Under the pieces are notes generated by a model. The model worked only from the letters and a program-made list of their open reading frames with translations, was not told the origin of the DNA and did not search any database. The position numbers and the translations under genes were made by a program. A DNA stretch of 17,718 nucleotides from an uncultured Clostridia bacterium (GTDB taxonomy: Bacteria; Bacillota; Clostridia; Oscillospirales; Oscillospiraceae): contig CAMNHH010000030.1 in assembly GCA_946539175.1 (NCBI GenBank), positions 1 through 17,718 of the forward strand. Direction: 5' to 3'. Position 1 is the first letter of the stretch; every line of letters starts with the position of its first letter. Of the stretch, positions 1 through 6,688 are shown piece after piece.

Positions 1-435
1 TTACGCCTCCAGCGCCATGAGCTTGTCCACCCGGCGCTGGTGGCGGCCACCCTGGAACTCGGTGTCCAGGAAAATGTCGATCAGCTCCATGGCCAGCATG
101 GGGGGCGTCAGGGCGGCGCCCAGGGCCATCATGTTGGCGTTGTTGTGCTGCCGGGTGAGCCGGGCGCTCATGTGGTCGTGGAGCAGGGCGCAGCGGATGC
201 CCTTCACCTTGTTGGCGGCGATGGAGACACCGATGCCGGTGGTGCAGCAGACGATGCCCCGCTCACATTCCCCGGCGGCCACCGCCCGGGCGGCGGGGGC
301 GACGAAGTCGGGATAGTCGCAGCTCTCCCCGCTGTAGGTGCCGAAGTCCTTGTATTCCAGTCCCCGGGCGCTGAGATGGGCCTTGATGGCCTCCTTCAGC
401 TCCAGTGCCCCGTGGTCGCAGGCCAATGCAATCAT
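1..435 (-). CDS. rpiB: Ribose-5-phosphate isomerase B
   Basis: This cytosolic enzyme interconverts ribose-5-phosphate and ribulose-5-phosphate in the non-oxidative pentose phosphate pathway; some relatives isomerise other sugar phosphates such as galactose-6-phosphate or allose-6-phosphate. The 144-residue protein has the RpiB/LacAB fold signatures: an N-terminal ALACDHGA motif with Asp8 and His9, the CTTGIG loop (residues 64-69) whose Cys is the usual catalytic base, the RQHNNAN motif with His97, and the GGRHQRRV phosphate-binding segment near the C-terminus. The length is normal for the family. The ATG at 435 follows GGAGGAAC at good spacing, and the stop lies exactly at the window edge. 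It begins 28 nt after the upstream membrane-protein gene and is probably co-transcribed with it. Family assignment is secure; the exact sugar phosphate is inferred. Confidence 0.95.
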   Translation of the reverse strand: MIALACDHGALELKEAIKAHLSARGLEYKDFGTYSGESCDYPDFVAPAARAVAAGECERGIVCCTTGIGVSIAANKVKGIRCALLHDHMSARLTRQHNNANMMALGAALTPPMLAMELIDIFLDTEFQGGRHQRRVDKLMALEA

Positions 436-463
436 AATCTGTTCCTCCTGTCAATCTGTGATC

Positions 464-1663
464 TTATGTCAAGCGTTCCACCAGCCCCGCGGTCAGTGGG
501 ACGTACCAGGCGGCCAACTGGATGCAGACGTACCAGCAGATCCCGCCCAATGTCAGCAGCAGGGTTCCGACGCGCTTTTTCCCCATATCCGCGTCCGCCA
601 GGGCGGCGGCTGCGGCGATTACCAGGCCCACGCTCAGCACGTAGCGGCTCGTGAGCAGCCAGACCGCCAGCAGGAGCCCCAGAATCGCCAGCTGCAGCCC
701 GCCCCGGGCGCTTCTGCGCTTCCGGGCGGCGATCCAGGCGGAGCAGCAGCCCCAGAGCCCCAGGGCAAAGAGGGGCGCGTCCACCATCAGGTCAATGGTC
801 ATGCCCCGGGTTGGTGCGGTCCAAAGGGCCCGGGGGATTTCCCGTGCCAGAGCCTGCCAGGCGCGCAGCAGCCGCTGCGGCTGCAGCATGTGCAGCAGCA
901 GCACGAAATGGAAGCCGGTCATGAGCCAGCGCCGCAGCAGAGCGGCCAGCAGCGACGCCAGGACCCAGACCAGCAGGGCCGCCAGCAGACTCCAGACCAG
1001 CTTTCCGCCGGAGAGGGTGCCGGACCGCCGCTGGGCGTCCAGCTTGTACCAATGGGCCGCCGGCAGACCCAGGACCAGCCAGCAAAGCGCCGGGCGCAGG
1101 GCCACAATGGGGGTCAGCATCAGGATCGCGGCGAGATACAGCAGCTCCGCCGGGAAGCCGGGCTTCTTCGCCCGCAGATAGAGCAGCAAAAACAGCAGAG
1201 CAAGGGCCAGGAAGCTGCCCTCTCCCTGGCCTCTGGCTGCGGAGGCCGCGCAGAGCAGAGCGCCGGGCAGGGAGACCCAGCTCCGGTCAAAGAGCAGGGT
1301 CAGAACGCAGTATACGGCTGCGGCGCCCAGGGCCCGCAGACAGACGTACATGATCCCGTAGCGGGAGGAGAAGAAGAATTCCGGCTGCTGAAGGTAGATC
1401 ATGCCGGCGTTGGCCAGATGGCCTGCCGCGAAGGCGGCTCCGGCCAGCAGAACAATCAGCAGCATCCACCAGCGCAGTCTGGGCTGGGGGGGCAGATGCG
1501 AGGGCAGGGCGTAGCCGCCGCTGCGATAATTCAGCACCCAGCCGAGCGGCTTGGGGGCCCGCTCCATGGCCCGGGCCGTGACCAGACGCCACCAGAGCCC
1601 CAGCACCAAAAACAGCAGTGTGGCCGCGAGAATCGGCCAGTAGGGAAGGATTCGCGAAAGCAT
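464..1663 (-). CDS. Polytopic membrane protein of unknown function
   Basis: The 399-residue protein is very hydrophobic, with roughly ten predicted membrane segments (for example residues 11-27, 66-84, 104-125, 151-163, 174-200, 223-243, 292-311, 324-347 and 365-390) and short basic loops. No catalytic motif was recognised. The general look, with aromatic-rich loops and many Leu/Ala helices, resembles integral membrane glycosyltransferase-like or mannosyltransferase-like proteins, but this is only an impression. The ATG at 1663 was chosen because GAGAGGTGA lies just upstream and a good promoter ends about 17 nt before it. The open frame extends 71 codons further upstream, but that part runs through the promoter and is not protein-like. 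The gene lies 28 nt upstream of rpiB, suggesting a two-gene transcript. Confidence 0.75.
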   Translation of the reverse strand: MLSRILPYWPILAATLLFLVLGLWWRLVTARAMERAPKPLGWVLNYRSGGYALPSHLPPQPRLRWWMLLIVLLAGAAFAAGHLANAGMIYLQQPEFFFSSRYGIMYVCLRALGAAAVYCVLTLLFDRSWVSLPGALLCAASAARGQGEGSFLALALLFLLLYLRAKKPGFPAELLYLAAILMLTPIVALRPALCWLVLGLPAAHWYKLDAQRRSGTLSGGKLVWSLLAALLVWVLASLLAALLRRWLMTGFHFVLLLHMLQPQRLLRAWQALAREIPRALWTAPTRGMTIDLMVDAPLFALGLWGCCSAWIAARKRRSARGGLQLAILGLLLAVWLLTSRYVLSVGLVIAAAAALADADMGKKRVGTLLLTLGGICWYVCIQLAAWYVPLTAGLVERLT

Positions 1664-1680
1664 AGTATCACCTCTCCGTA

Positions 1681-1709
1681 AGTATACCAAATCCTGCCCT
1701 GTTTCGCAA
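1681..1709 (-). promoter_or_regulatory. Promoter of the membrane protein-rpiB unit
   Basis: On the minus strand a -35 TTGCGA (1704-1709) and a -10 TATACT (1681-1686) are separated by exactly 17 nt. The predicted start of transcription lies about 10 nt before the ribosome binding site, giving a very short leader. This supports transcription independent of the upstream selD operon. Confidence 0.7.
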
Positions 1710-1830
1710 GCCGGATTTCCGGTTTCCGGGAAGTATTTTTCCCTGCGGCATCCGGGGAACAGAGCTGTTTTTCGGCGCATGGGCGGGACGGACGGGTCTG
1801 CGTCTGTCCGCAGCGGACAACGACGGGCAA

Positions 1831-1869
1831 GCACAGACGCCGGACGCGCTGGGCGTCCGGCGTCTGTGC
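1831..1869 (-). terminator. Perfect 17-bp hairpin downstream of selD
   Basis: Two 17-nt arms (1831-1847 and 1853-1869) pair perfectly around a 5-nt loop. The hairpin lies 30 nt after the selD stop, where a transcription terminator is expected, but on the minus strand it is followed only by TTGCC, not a long T run. A smaller stem (1805-1810 with 1814-1819) follows. It is probably a terminator or a 3'-end stabilising structure. The stretch 1664-1898 holds this hairpin and the promoter of the next gene, and nothing else was recognised there. Confidence 0.6.
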
Positions 1870-1898
1870 TGCGCAATCGGACCGGGATGAAGCGCCTC

Positions 1899-2936
1899 TC
1901 AGCGGAGGAAGATCCGCTTCCCGCCCCGCCAGGGCTCCGCGGTGCCGATCCGCTGGGCGGCGGGGACGGTCCCCTCCAGCTCCGCCAGCAGGGCCTCCGC
2001 GTCCTCCGGGTGAACGGCCATCAGCAGGCCGCCGGAGGTCTGGGGGTCGTAGAGCAGATCCTGGACCTCCAGAGCCGTGCTGCCCGGGTCCACCTGGGAC
2101 TCGGCAAAGCTCCGGTTGCGGTACATGCCCTCCGGCAGAATGCCCATCCGGGCAAATTCCAGGGCCTCCGGGATCAAGCGGATCCCGGCGGTGTCGACGT
2201 GCAGCTCCACGCCGCTGCCCTGGGCCATCTCGGTGCCGTGGCCCATGAGACCGAAGCCCGTCACGTCGGTGCAGGCGTGGACCCGGTATTTCACCATGGC
2301 GTCCCGGGCGGCCTTGTTCAGGGTGGTCATCAGCCGCACGGCGTAATCCATCGTCTCCGGCTCCGCCAGCCCCGCCTTGGCGGCGGTGGTCAGCACGCCG
2401 ATGCCCAGGGGCTTGGTGAGGATCAGCACGTCGCCGGGCCGGGCGCCGCTGTTGGTCAGCACCCTGTCCGGGTGGACGAAGCCCGTCACCGCCAGACCGT
2501 ACTTGGGCTCCGGGTCCAGGATGCTGTGGCCCCCCGTGATGATGACGCCGGCCTCATAGGCCTTCTCGTAGCCCCCCCGCAGCAGGGCGTGGACCGCCTC
2601 CTTCGGCAGATCCTTGGGCACCGCCATGATGTTCAGCGCCAGCTTCGGCTCGCCTCCCATGGCGTACACGTCGGACAGGGCGTTGGCGGCGGCAATGGCC
2701 CCGAAGGTGTAGGGGTCGTCGGCAATGGGCGGGAAGAAGTCCACGGTCTGCACCAGGGCCAGGTCCTCAGAGACCTTGTAGACGCTGGCGTCGTCGCTCT
2801 TGTCGAAGCCCACCAGCAGATTCTCGTCCCGCAGCACCCGCAGGTCCCCCAAAAGCTGGGCCAGCACCCCGGCGCCCACCTTGGCTCCGCAGCCCGCGCA
2901 GGAGGCCAGCTTGGTCAGTTTGATTTCATTTTCCAT
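1899..2936 (-). CDS. selD: Selenophosphate synthase SelD (Cys form)
   Basis: SelD uses ATP and selenide to make monoselenophosphate, the activated selenium donor for selenocysteine, selenouridine and the labile selenium cofactor of molybdenum hydroxylases. The 345-residue protein has a glycine-rich N-terminus with the CAGCGAK motif: Cys16 and Lys19 align with the essential Cys17 and Lys20 of the E. coli enzyme. Cys replaces the selenocysteine found in some clostridial SelD proteins, and the second Cys of the E. coli motif is Ala here. Later AIRS/PurM-like motifs include DVTGFGLMGHG and PQTSGGLL. The ATG at 2936 follows AAGGAGTGA, which itself contains the stop codon of yqeB, so the two are probably translationally coupled. 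The yqeB/yqeC partners indicate use in the SDMH pathway; no selA, selB, ybbB or selC is in the window. Confidence 0.95.
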   Translation of the reverse strand: MENEIKLTKLASCAGCGAKVGAGVLAQLLGDLRVLRDENLLVGFDKSDDASVYKVSEDLALVQTVDFFPPIADDPYTFGAIAAANALSDVYAMGGEPKLALNIMAVPKDLPKEAVHALLRGGYEKAYEAGVIITGGHSILDPEPKYGLAVTGFVHPDRVLTNSGARPGDVLILTKPLGIGVLTTAAKAGLAEPETMDYAVRLMTTLNKAARDAMVKYRVHACTDVTGFGLMGHGTEMAQGSGVELHVDTAGIRLIPEALEFARMGILPEGMYRNRSFAESQVDPGSTALEVQDLLYDPQTSGGLLMAVHPEDAEALLAELEGTVPAAQRIGTAEPWRGGKRIFLR

Positions 2937-2940
2937 TGTA

Positions 2941-3759
2941 TCACTCCTTCGGAGCCTTGCTCCTGTTTTGCAGGCACAGGATCGCCTCCAGCACCCCGCC
3001 GCCGATGGCCAGGGCCTTGTCCGAGGCGGTGCAGCAGTAGTCCGGGTCGTTTCTGGGGTCCACGTCCCCGGCCTTCATGCCCTTGCGGACCCGGACGCCG
3101 GAGGCCAGCAGACCCCGCAGGACCCCGTCCAGGGTGGCGGTCATGGGGGCGTCGCCCACCCAGCCCACCACGTCCCCGGCCCGAACCCGGTCCCCGATGG
3201 ACCGGGCCTCCGAGAAAATCCCGTCAGCGGGGGCCCGCAGCACCCGCTCTCCGGCGAAGCCGCCGATGAGACCGGGCACGTTGGTGTTGGGCAGGGGAGA
3301 GCCGCTGTACAGGACCCGGCCCAGGCTGTGGCCCCGCATGGTCTCCACGGCGGCATGGCAGTCCAGCCCCACGGTAAAGCCGGGGCCCACCCCGATGACG
3401 ATGGGGGCGTCGGTGACGGAGGTGCCGAGATTCCGTTTGGCCAGGATGGCGTCCACCAGAGCATCGGGCTGCAGCGCCTCCCGGCAGCGGCAGTCCGGGT
3501 CCACCAGCACCGGCAGGATCCCCCGGGCCAGCAGCGCCAGGGCCTGCTGCGGGTCGTCTGCCCGTCGGGCGGCGACGTCCTCCACGCTGCATTCCCCGTC
3601 CACCACCGCCTGGGAGAAGGCAACGCTGCGCCGGATGGTGGTGGGGCGGGCAATCTCCGTCATCGCCACGGCAAAGCCCGCCCGCCAAAGCCGCAGCCCG
3701 ATCCCCGAAGCCAGATCCCCGGCCCCGCGGATCAATACCAAGCTTCTGTCAAACATCAT
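2941..3759 (-). CDS. yqeB: Selenium-dependent molybdenum hydroxylase maturation protein, YqeB family (EF2563-type)
   Basis: The 272-residue protein belongs to the YqeB/EF2563 family, which co-occurs with SelD and YqeC in genomes encoding selenium-dependent xanthine dehydrogenase-type enzymes. It is thought to help build or insert the selenium-containing molybdenum cofactor; the exact reaction is unknown. Visible features are an N-terminal Rossmann-like RGAGDLASG loop (residues 11-19), a central GVGPGFTVG segment, the SGSPLPNT region, and the family-typical KAGDVDPR motif near residue 230. The ATG at 3759 was chosen because GGAGAAGGG lies upstream at normal spacing; the frame is open 7 codons further but that stretch covers the binding site. 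It sits 29 nt after yqeC, and its TGA is part of the selD ribosome binding site. Confidence 0.9.
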   Translation of the reverse strand: MMFDRSLVLIRGAGDLASGIGLRLWRAGFAVAMTEIARPTTIRRSVAFSQAVVDGECSVEDVAARRADDPQQALALLARGILPVLVDPDCRCREALQPDALVDAILAKRNLGTSVTDAPIVIGVGPGFTVGLDCHAAVETMRGHSLGRVLYSGSPLPNTNVPGLIGGFAGERVLRAPADGIFSEARSIGDRVRAGDVVGWVGDAPMTATLDGVLRGLLASGVRVRKGMKAGDVDPRNDPDYCCTASDKALAIGGGVLEAILCLQNRSKAPKE

Positions 3760-3788
3760 AAATGCACCCTTCTCCGCCAAATCCCAAT

Positions 3789-4457
3789 CTACACCGCTCT
3801 GAATATGCCCCGCCGCAGGCTGCCCGCGATCACCGGCAGCCCCGCCAGCCTGGCCAGGGACGCCGCGTTATCCCAGGCGGCGTCCGTCTCACATTTGTTA
3901 ACGTAAATCATATTACCGTAACCCTCCGCCCGAATCACCCCGGCCCAGCGCTCCGGGCTCAGGGGAGCCTCCGGGCCGCAGCCCGCCAGCTTCGCAAACA
4001 AGTCCGGCCGGTGGCAGACCGAGGCGATGGGCCGACCGAAGGCGTCGGCCCCCAGCACCAGAATGACCTGCCCCGCCTCCGGCGGGATCACCGGCTCATG
4101 GGTCCCGTGGGCCTTGGCGGGCAGACCCCTGGAGCCGTCCGCCTCCACCAGAACAAAATCCGCCGCCTCCGTCAAAGCCCGGAAGGGCAGGGCAGGGGCC
4201 GCCAGCTTGTCCTCCGGCCAGGGGCTGCCCAGACAGAGGAGGCGCTCCCGCCGAAGCAGGGCCGCAAGCGCCGGCAGGCTGTCCGGGTTGGCGGTGGGCA
4301 GATGCGCCGGCCTGCGGATCTTCGTGGAGGTGGAGAGAATGACCCGGCCCTCCCGCCGCAGCTCCTCCGCCAGGGCGTAGAGCAGGCTGGTCTTGCCGCC
4401 GCCGCCGATGACGGCGCTGAGACCGGGCCGGACGCCCAGCAGCTCAAACAGGCGCAT
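3789..4457 (-). CDS. yqeC: Putative selenium-dependent hydroxylase accessory protein YqeC
   Basis: The 222-residue protein has a P-loop, GGGGKTS (residues 18-24), followed by the family hallmark around residues 102-125, LVEADGSRGLPAKAH continuing to HEPVIP. YqeC is a predicted ATPase or GTPase encoded with YqeB and SelD in organisms that use selenium in molybdenum hydroxylases. Its biochemical role is not established; a metal- or cofactor-insertion NTPase is a reasonable inference. It is the first gene of the yqeC-yqeB-selD operon. The ATG at 4457 has the strong site AAGGAGGGA and lies about 53 nt downstream of a consensus promoter. Confidence 0.92.
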   Translation of the reverse strand: MRLFELLGVRPGLSAVIGGGGKTSLLYALAEELRREGRVILSTSTKIRRPAHLPTANPDSLPALAALLRRERLLCLGSPWPEDKLAAPALPFRALTEAADFVLVEADGSRGLPAKAHGTHEPVIPPEAGQVILVLGADAFGRPIASVCHRPDLFAKLAGCGPEAPLSPERWAGVIRAEGYGNMIYVNKCETDAAWDNAASLARLAGLPVIAGSLRRGIFRAV

Positions 4458-4490
4458 ACTGTCCCTCCTTGCGGTTCCGCTTCCGGTTTT

Positions 4491-4510
4491 GGGGAAAGTC
4501 TCCTTTCCCC
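4491..4510 (-). promoter_or_regulatory. 5'-end hairpin in the yqeC leader
   Basis: GGGGAAAG (4491-4498) and CTTTCCCC (4503-4510) pair perfectly around a 4-nt loop. With the -10 box at 4517-4522 the transcript should start near 4510, so this stem would form at the extreme 5' end of the yqeC mRNA. It may protect the 5' end or serve as a protein-binding site. It is too small and too close to the start site to be a recognised riboswitch. Confidence 0.5.
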
Positions 4511-4516
4511 TCCGAT

Positions 4517-4545
4517 ATTATAGCACAGATTCCGGCGGGACGCAA
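4517..4545 (-). promoter_or_regulatory. Promoter of the yqeC-yqeB-selD operon
   Basis: Reading the minus strand, -35 TTGCGT (4540-4545) and -10 TATAAT (4517-4522) are 17 nt apart, and the -10 is preceded by TGC, giving an extended -10. This is a strong housekeeping-type promoter. Confidence 0.8.
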
Positions 4546-4570
4546 TCATCCCCTCGAAAACTTCTTCAAA

Positions 4571-4580
4571 CGGCGCGCCG
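4571..4580. promoter_or_regulatory. Palindrome between divergent promoters
   Basis: CGGCGCGCCG is a perfect 10-bp palindrome close to the midpoint between the -35 box of the yqeC operon (4540-4545) and that of the radical SAM gene (4600-4605). The position would suit a shared operator, but no known regulator motif was recognised, and GC-rich palindromes of this length can occur by chance. Confidence 0.35.
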
Positions 4581-4599
4581 CGGGCGGCATAAATTGTGC

Positions 4600-4628
4600 T
4601 TGCCTTTTCGGCGTGAATTGTTTATAAT
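4600..4628 (+). promoter_or_regulatory. Promoter of the radical SAM gene
   Basis: TTGCCT (4600-4605), a 17-nt spacer and a perfect TATAAT (4623-4628) lie 39 nt before the start codon. The AT-rich stretch around the -10 box stands out from the GC-rich background. Confidence 0.8.
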
Positions 4629-4667
4629 AATTGCCGTATAAATATCCATTTGACAGGAGGCTGCGGA

Positions 4668-5756
4668 ATGGAACGGCAATTCGATCTGCAAAAGCACATT
4701 GAGCAGGGCGTGGAGGCCATCGTGGCCGATACCCTGAAGGCCACCCTGAAAAACCCCAAGGAAAGCGCCTTTATGGCAAAGTTCGCCATCGCCAGCCGGA
4801 AGGCCTCCAAGACCCGGCTGAAGCTGGAGGAGGAGGGGCTCCACGTGCCCGGCTTTCTGATCGCCAGCATCACCTCCCGCTGCAATCTCCACTGCGCGGG
4901 CTGCTACTCCCGCTGCAGCAACGCCACCAACGACGCGCCCCCGGTGGATCAACTCTCCGACGAGGAGTGGCTGCGGATCTTCCGGGAGGCGGAGGAGCTG
5001 GGGATCAGCTTCATTCTGCTGGCGGGCGGCGAGCCCATGATCCGCCGGGACATTGTGGAGGCCGCGGGCAAGATGCGGAACATCATCTTCCCGGTCTTTA
5101 CCAACGGCACCTTCATCGACCAGCGCTATTTCAAGCTGCTGGACGAGTGCCGGAACCTGATCCCGGTGCTGAGCATCGAGGGGGGCCAGGAGATCACCGA
5201 CGCCCGCCGGGGCAGCGGCATCTACCGGCTGGTGACCGACAATATGCGGAGATTCCAGGAAAAGGGCCTGATCTTCGGGGCCTCCATCACCGTCACCACG
5301 GAGAACGTCCGGGAGGTCAGCTCCCCTGCCTTCCTGGACACGCTGATGGACCGGGGCTGCAAGCTGGTGATCTTTGTGGAGTTCGTGCCCGTCACCGAGG
5401 AGGCCCGGCACCTGGCCCCCGGCGACGCCGAGCGGGAATACCTTGCAAAGGCCATGGAGGAGCTGCGGCAGAAGTACAGCGAAGCGGTGCTGCTGTCCTT
5501 CCCCGGCGACGAGCTGGCCATGGGGGGCTGCATGGCGGCGGGTCGGGAGTTCTTCCACATCAACTCCCACGGCGGGGCGGAGCCCTGCCCCTTCTCCCCC
5601 TATTCCGACGTGAACATCCGGGATAGCTCTCTGCGGGAGGCCATCGCCTCCCCCCTGTTCCGGCGGCTTCAATCCGAGGGCGTACTCAGCGGCGAGCACG
5701 TGGGCGGCTGCGTGCTCTACGAGAAGCGGGACCAGGTGGAGGCCCTGCTGAACTGA
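4668..5756 (+). CDS. Radical SAM protein with C-terminal SPASM-like cysteines
   Basis: The 362-residue protein has the radical SAM signature CNLHCAGC (Cys72, Cys76, Cys79), which binds the 4Fe-4S cluster that cleaves S-adenosylmethionine, and the SAM-contacting LAGGEP motif (residues 118-123). The C-terminal third holds further cysteines (Cys288, Cys307 in an EPCPFSP motif, Cys348), suggesting an extra cluster in a short SPASM-like domain. The substrate is unknown. The ATG at 4668 has AGGAGG seven bases upstream; a TTG start at 4650 would place the binding site inside the gene. It is divergent from yqeC-yqeB-selD and may share control with it. The promoter and the strong terminator after it suggest a single-gene unit. 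Peptide maturation and cofactor-maturation roles are both possible. Confidence 0.88.
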   Translation: MERQFDLQKHIEQGVEAIVADTLKATLKNPKESAFMAKFAIASRKASKTRLKLEEEGLHVPGFLIASITSRCNLHCAGCYSRCSNATNDAPPVDQLSDEEWLRIFREAEELGISFILLAGGEPMIRRDIVEAAGKMRNIIFPVFTNGTFIDQRYFKLLDECRNLIPVLSIEGGQEITDARRGSGIYRLVTDNMRRFQEKGLIFGASITVTTENVREVSSPAFLDTLMDRGCKLVIFVEFVPVTEEARHLAPGDAEREYLAKAMEELRQKYSEAVLLSFPGDELAMGGCMAAGREFFHINSHGGAEPCPFSPYSDVNIRDSSLREAIASPLFRRLQSEGVLSGEHVGGCVLYEKRDQVEALLN

Positions 5757-5772
5757 GAGATCCCAACAGAAA

Positions 5773-5820
5773 AGGACCTGCGTGTTCCGAGCTTCAATCG
5801 GAACACGCGGGTCCTATTTT
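5773..5820 (+). terminator. Intrinsic terminator after the radical SAM gene
   Basis: An 18-bp stem (5773-5790 with 5798-5815) contains one G-T pair and has a 7-nt loop. It is followed by ATTTTATA and lies 16 nt past the stop codon. Confidence 0.85.
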
Positions 5821-5858
5821 ATACGAATATTGGATTCATGTCAGAAACAGTTTAATCC

Positions 5859-5997
5859 CTCCTCCGCGTTTTTACGGAGGACGCCCCGGCAAAGTCCGGG
5901 GAACTATGCCGTACAAGCGCTGTTTTCGCAAATCCGAACGGATTTGCAAACCGCGGTTTCACACGCGCCGGATGAAACGGCTTCTCAGGGCTTCATC
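5859..5997. repeat. Cluster of short inverted repeats in a convergent junction
   Basis: Between the radical SAM terminator and the end of cbiO lie successive inverted repeats: 5861-5866 with 5875-5880 (CCTCCG/CGGAGG), 5884-5889 with 5896-5901 (CCCCGG/CCGGGG), 5928-5936 with 5939-5947 (9 bp around AA), a perfect 12-bp palindrome at 5948-5959 (AAACCGCGGTTT), and 5971-5976 with 5992-5997 (GATGAA/TTCATC). The stretch is visibly less GC-rich than the flanking genes. Some stems could terminate the cbiMQO transcript. No convincing ORF is present in 5757-6007. It could be a dispersed palindromic repeat or a short mobile-element remnant. Confidence 0.5.
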
Positions 5998-6007
5998 AAA
6001 AATTGTA

Positions 6008-6685
6008 TTACGTCTTCCCCGGTGCCGGCGGGGTGAGGGTCAGAATCTCCGCCCCCAGGGCGTCGCAGAGGGCGTCGTCGTGGGTGGCCAGGATCAGAGT
6101 CTTCCCGGCGGCCCGCAGCTCCGTCAGCAGGGCCGTCAGCCTTTGCCGGGTCCCGCCGTCCAGCCCCGCCAGGGGCTCGTCCAGCACCAGAACCTCCGGG
6201 TTCAGGGCCAGCACAGCCGCCAGGGCCAGCTGCTTCTTCTGGCCGCCGCTGAGATGGTAGGGGGCCTTCTCCGCCAGGGGCTCCAGGCCGAAGAGGGTCA
6301 TGCAGTCCCGGACCCGGGCCTCGATCTCTGCCTTCGGCAGGCCCAGCTGCCGTGGGCCGAAGGCGATCTCCTCCCGGGCCGTGGCGTTGAAGAGCATCAC
6401 GTCGGGATTCTGAAAGAGATAGCCCACCCGCCGGTGGAAGATCTTGGCCCTGGTCTGGTCCTTCAGATAGGCCGGGGTGATTGCCGCCCCGTCGAAGCGG
6501 TAGACCCCGCTCCGGGGAAAGGAGAGGCCGTTCAGCACCCGCAGCAGGGTGGTCTTCCCGGCGCCGTTGTCTCCCCGCAGGGCCAGGCAGCCCCCGGCCT
6601 CCACAGACAGGGAAAGATCCCGAAGCACCGGCGGCTCCTCAGGGGCGTAGGAAAACGTGATTTGATTCAGTTCGATCAGCGACAT
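6008..6685 (-). CDS. cbiO: CbiO-type ATPase of a Ni/Co ECF transporter
   Basis: The 225-residue cytoplasmic ABC ATPase powers the energy-coupling-factor importer encoded with the CbiQ and CbiM proteins just upstream. Visible motifs are Walker A GDNGAGKTT (residues 38-46), the Q-loop at FQNPD (Gln92), the ABC signature LSGGQKKQ (145-152), Walker B VLVLDEP (165-171), the D-loop AGLD, and the switch His202 (ATHDD). FQNPD followed by EEIAFGP is typical of ECF-type ATPases. The length is at the short end of the family. The ATG at 6685 begins 3 nt after the cbiQ stop, with AAAGGA upstream. It is the last gene of the cluster. Confidence 0.93.
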   Translation of the reverse strand: MSLIELNQITFSYAPEEPPVLRDLSLSVEAGGCLALRGDNGAGKTTLLRVLNGLSFPRSGVYRFDGAAITPAYLKDQTRAKIFHRRVGYLFQNPDVMLFNATAREEIAFGPRQLGLPKAEIEARVRDCMTLFGLEPLAEKAPYHLSGGQKKQLALAAVLALNPEVLVLDEPLAGLDGGTRQRLTALLTELRAAGKTLILATHDDALCDALGAEILTLTPPAPGKT

Positions 6686-6688
6686 GGC

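Noticed and set aside
338..1681. Long plus-strand ORF of 447 codons opposite the membrane-protein gene
   Set aside because: Its translation is low-complexity Gln/Pro/Gly/Arg with no domain, and it mirrors a convincing membrane protein that has a promoter and ribosome binding site.
1831..1869. A selC (tRNA-Sec) gene suggested by the stable stem near selD
   Set aside because: It is a single perfect hairpin with a 5-nt loop; no cloverleaf, UCA anticodon arm or acceptor end could be found.
1664..1876. 71-codon N-terminal extension of the membrane protein
   Set aside because: It spans the hairpin and a TTGCGA-N17-TATACT promoter, and the translated part is Arg/Pro-rich and not membrane-like.
1779..3269. 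Plus-strand ORF of 496 codons over selD and yqeB
   Set aside because: Shadow of two well-supported minus-strand genes; the composition is His/Gln/Gly/Arg-rich and it starts in an intergenic region without a binding site.
4566..5699. Minus-strand ORF of 377 codons over the radical SAM gene
   Set aside because: The plus strand encodes clear radical SAM motifs with a promoter and terminator; the shadow has no recognisable motif.
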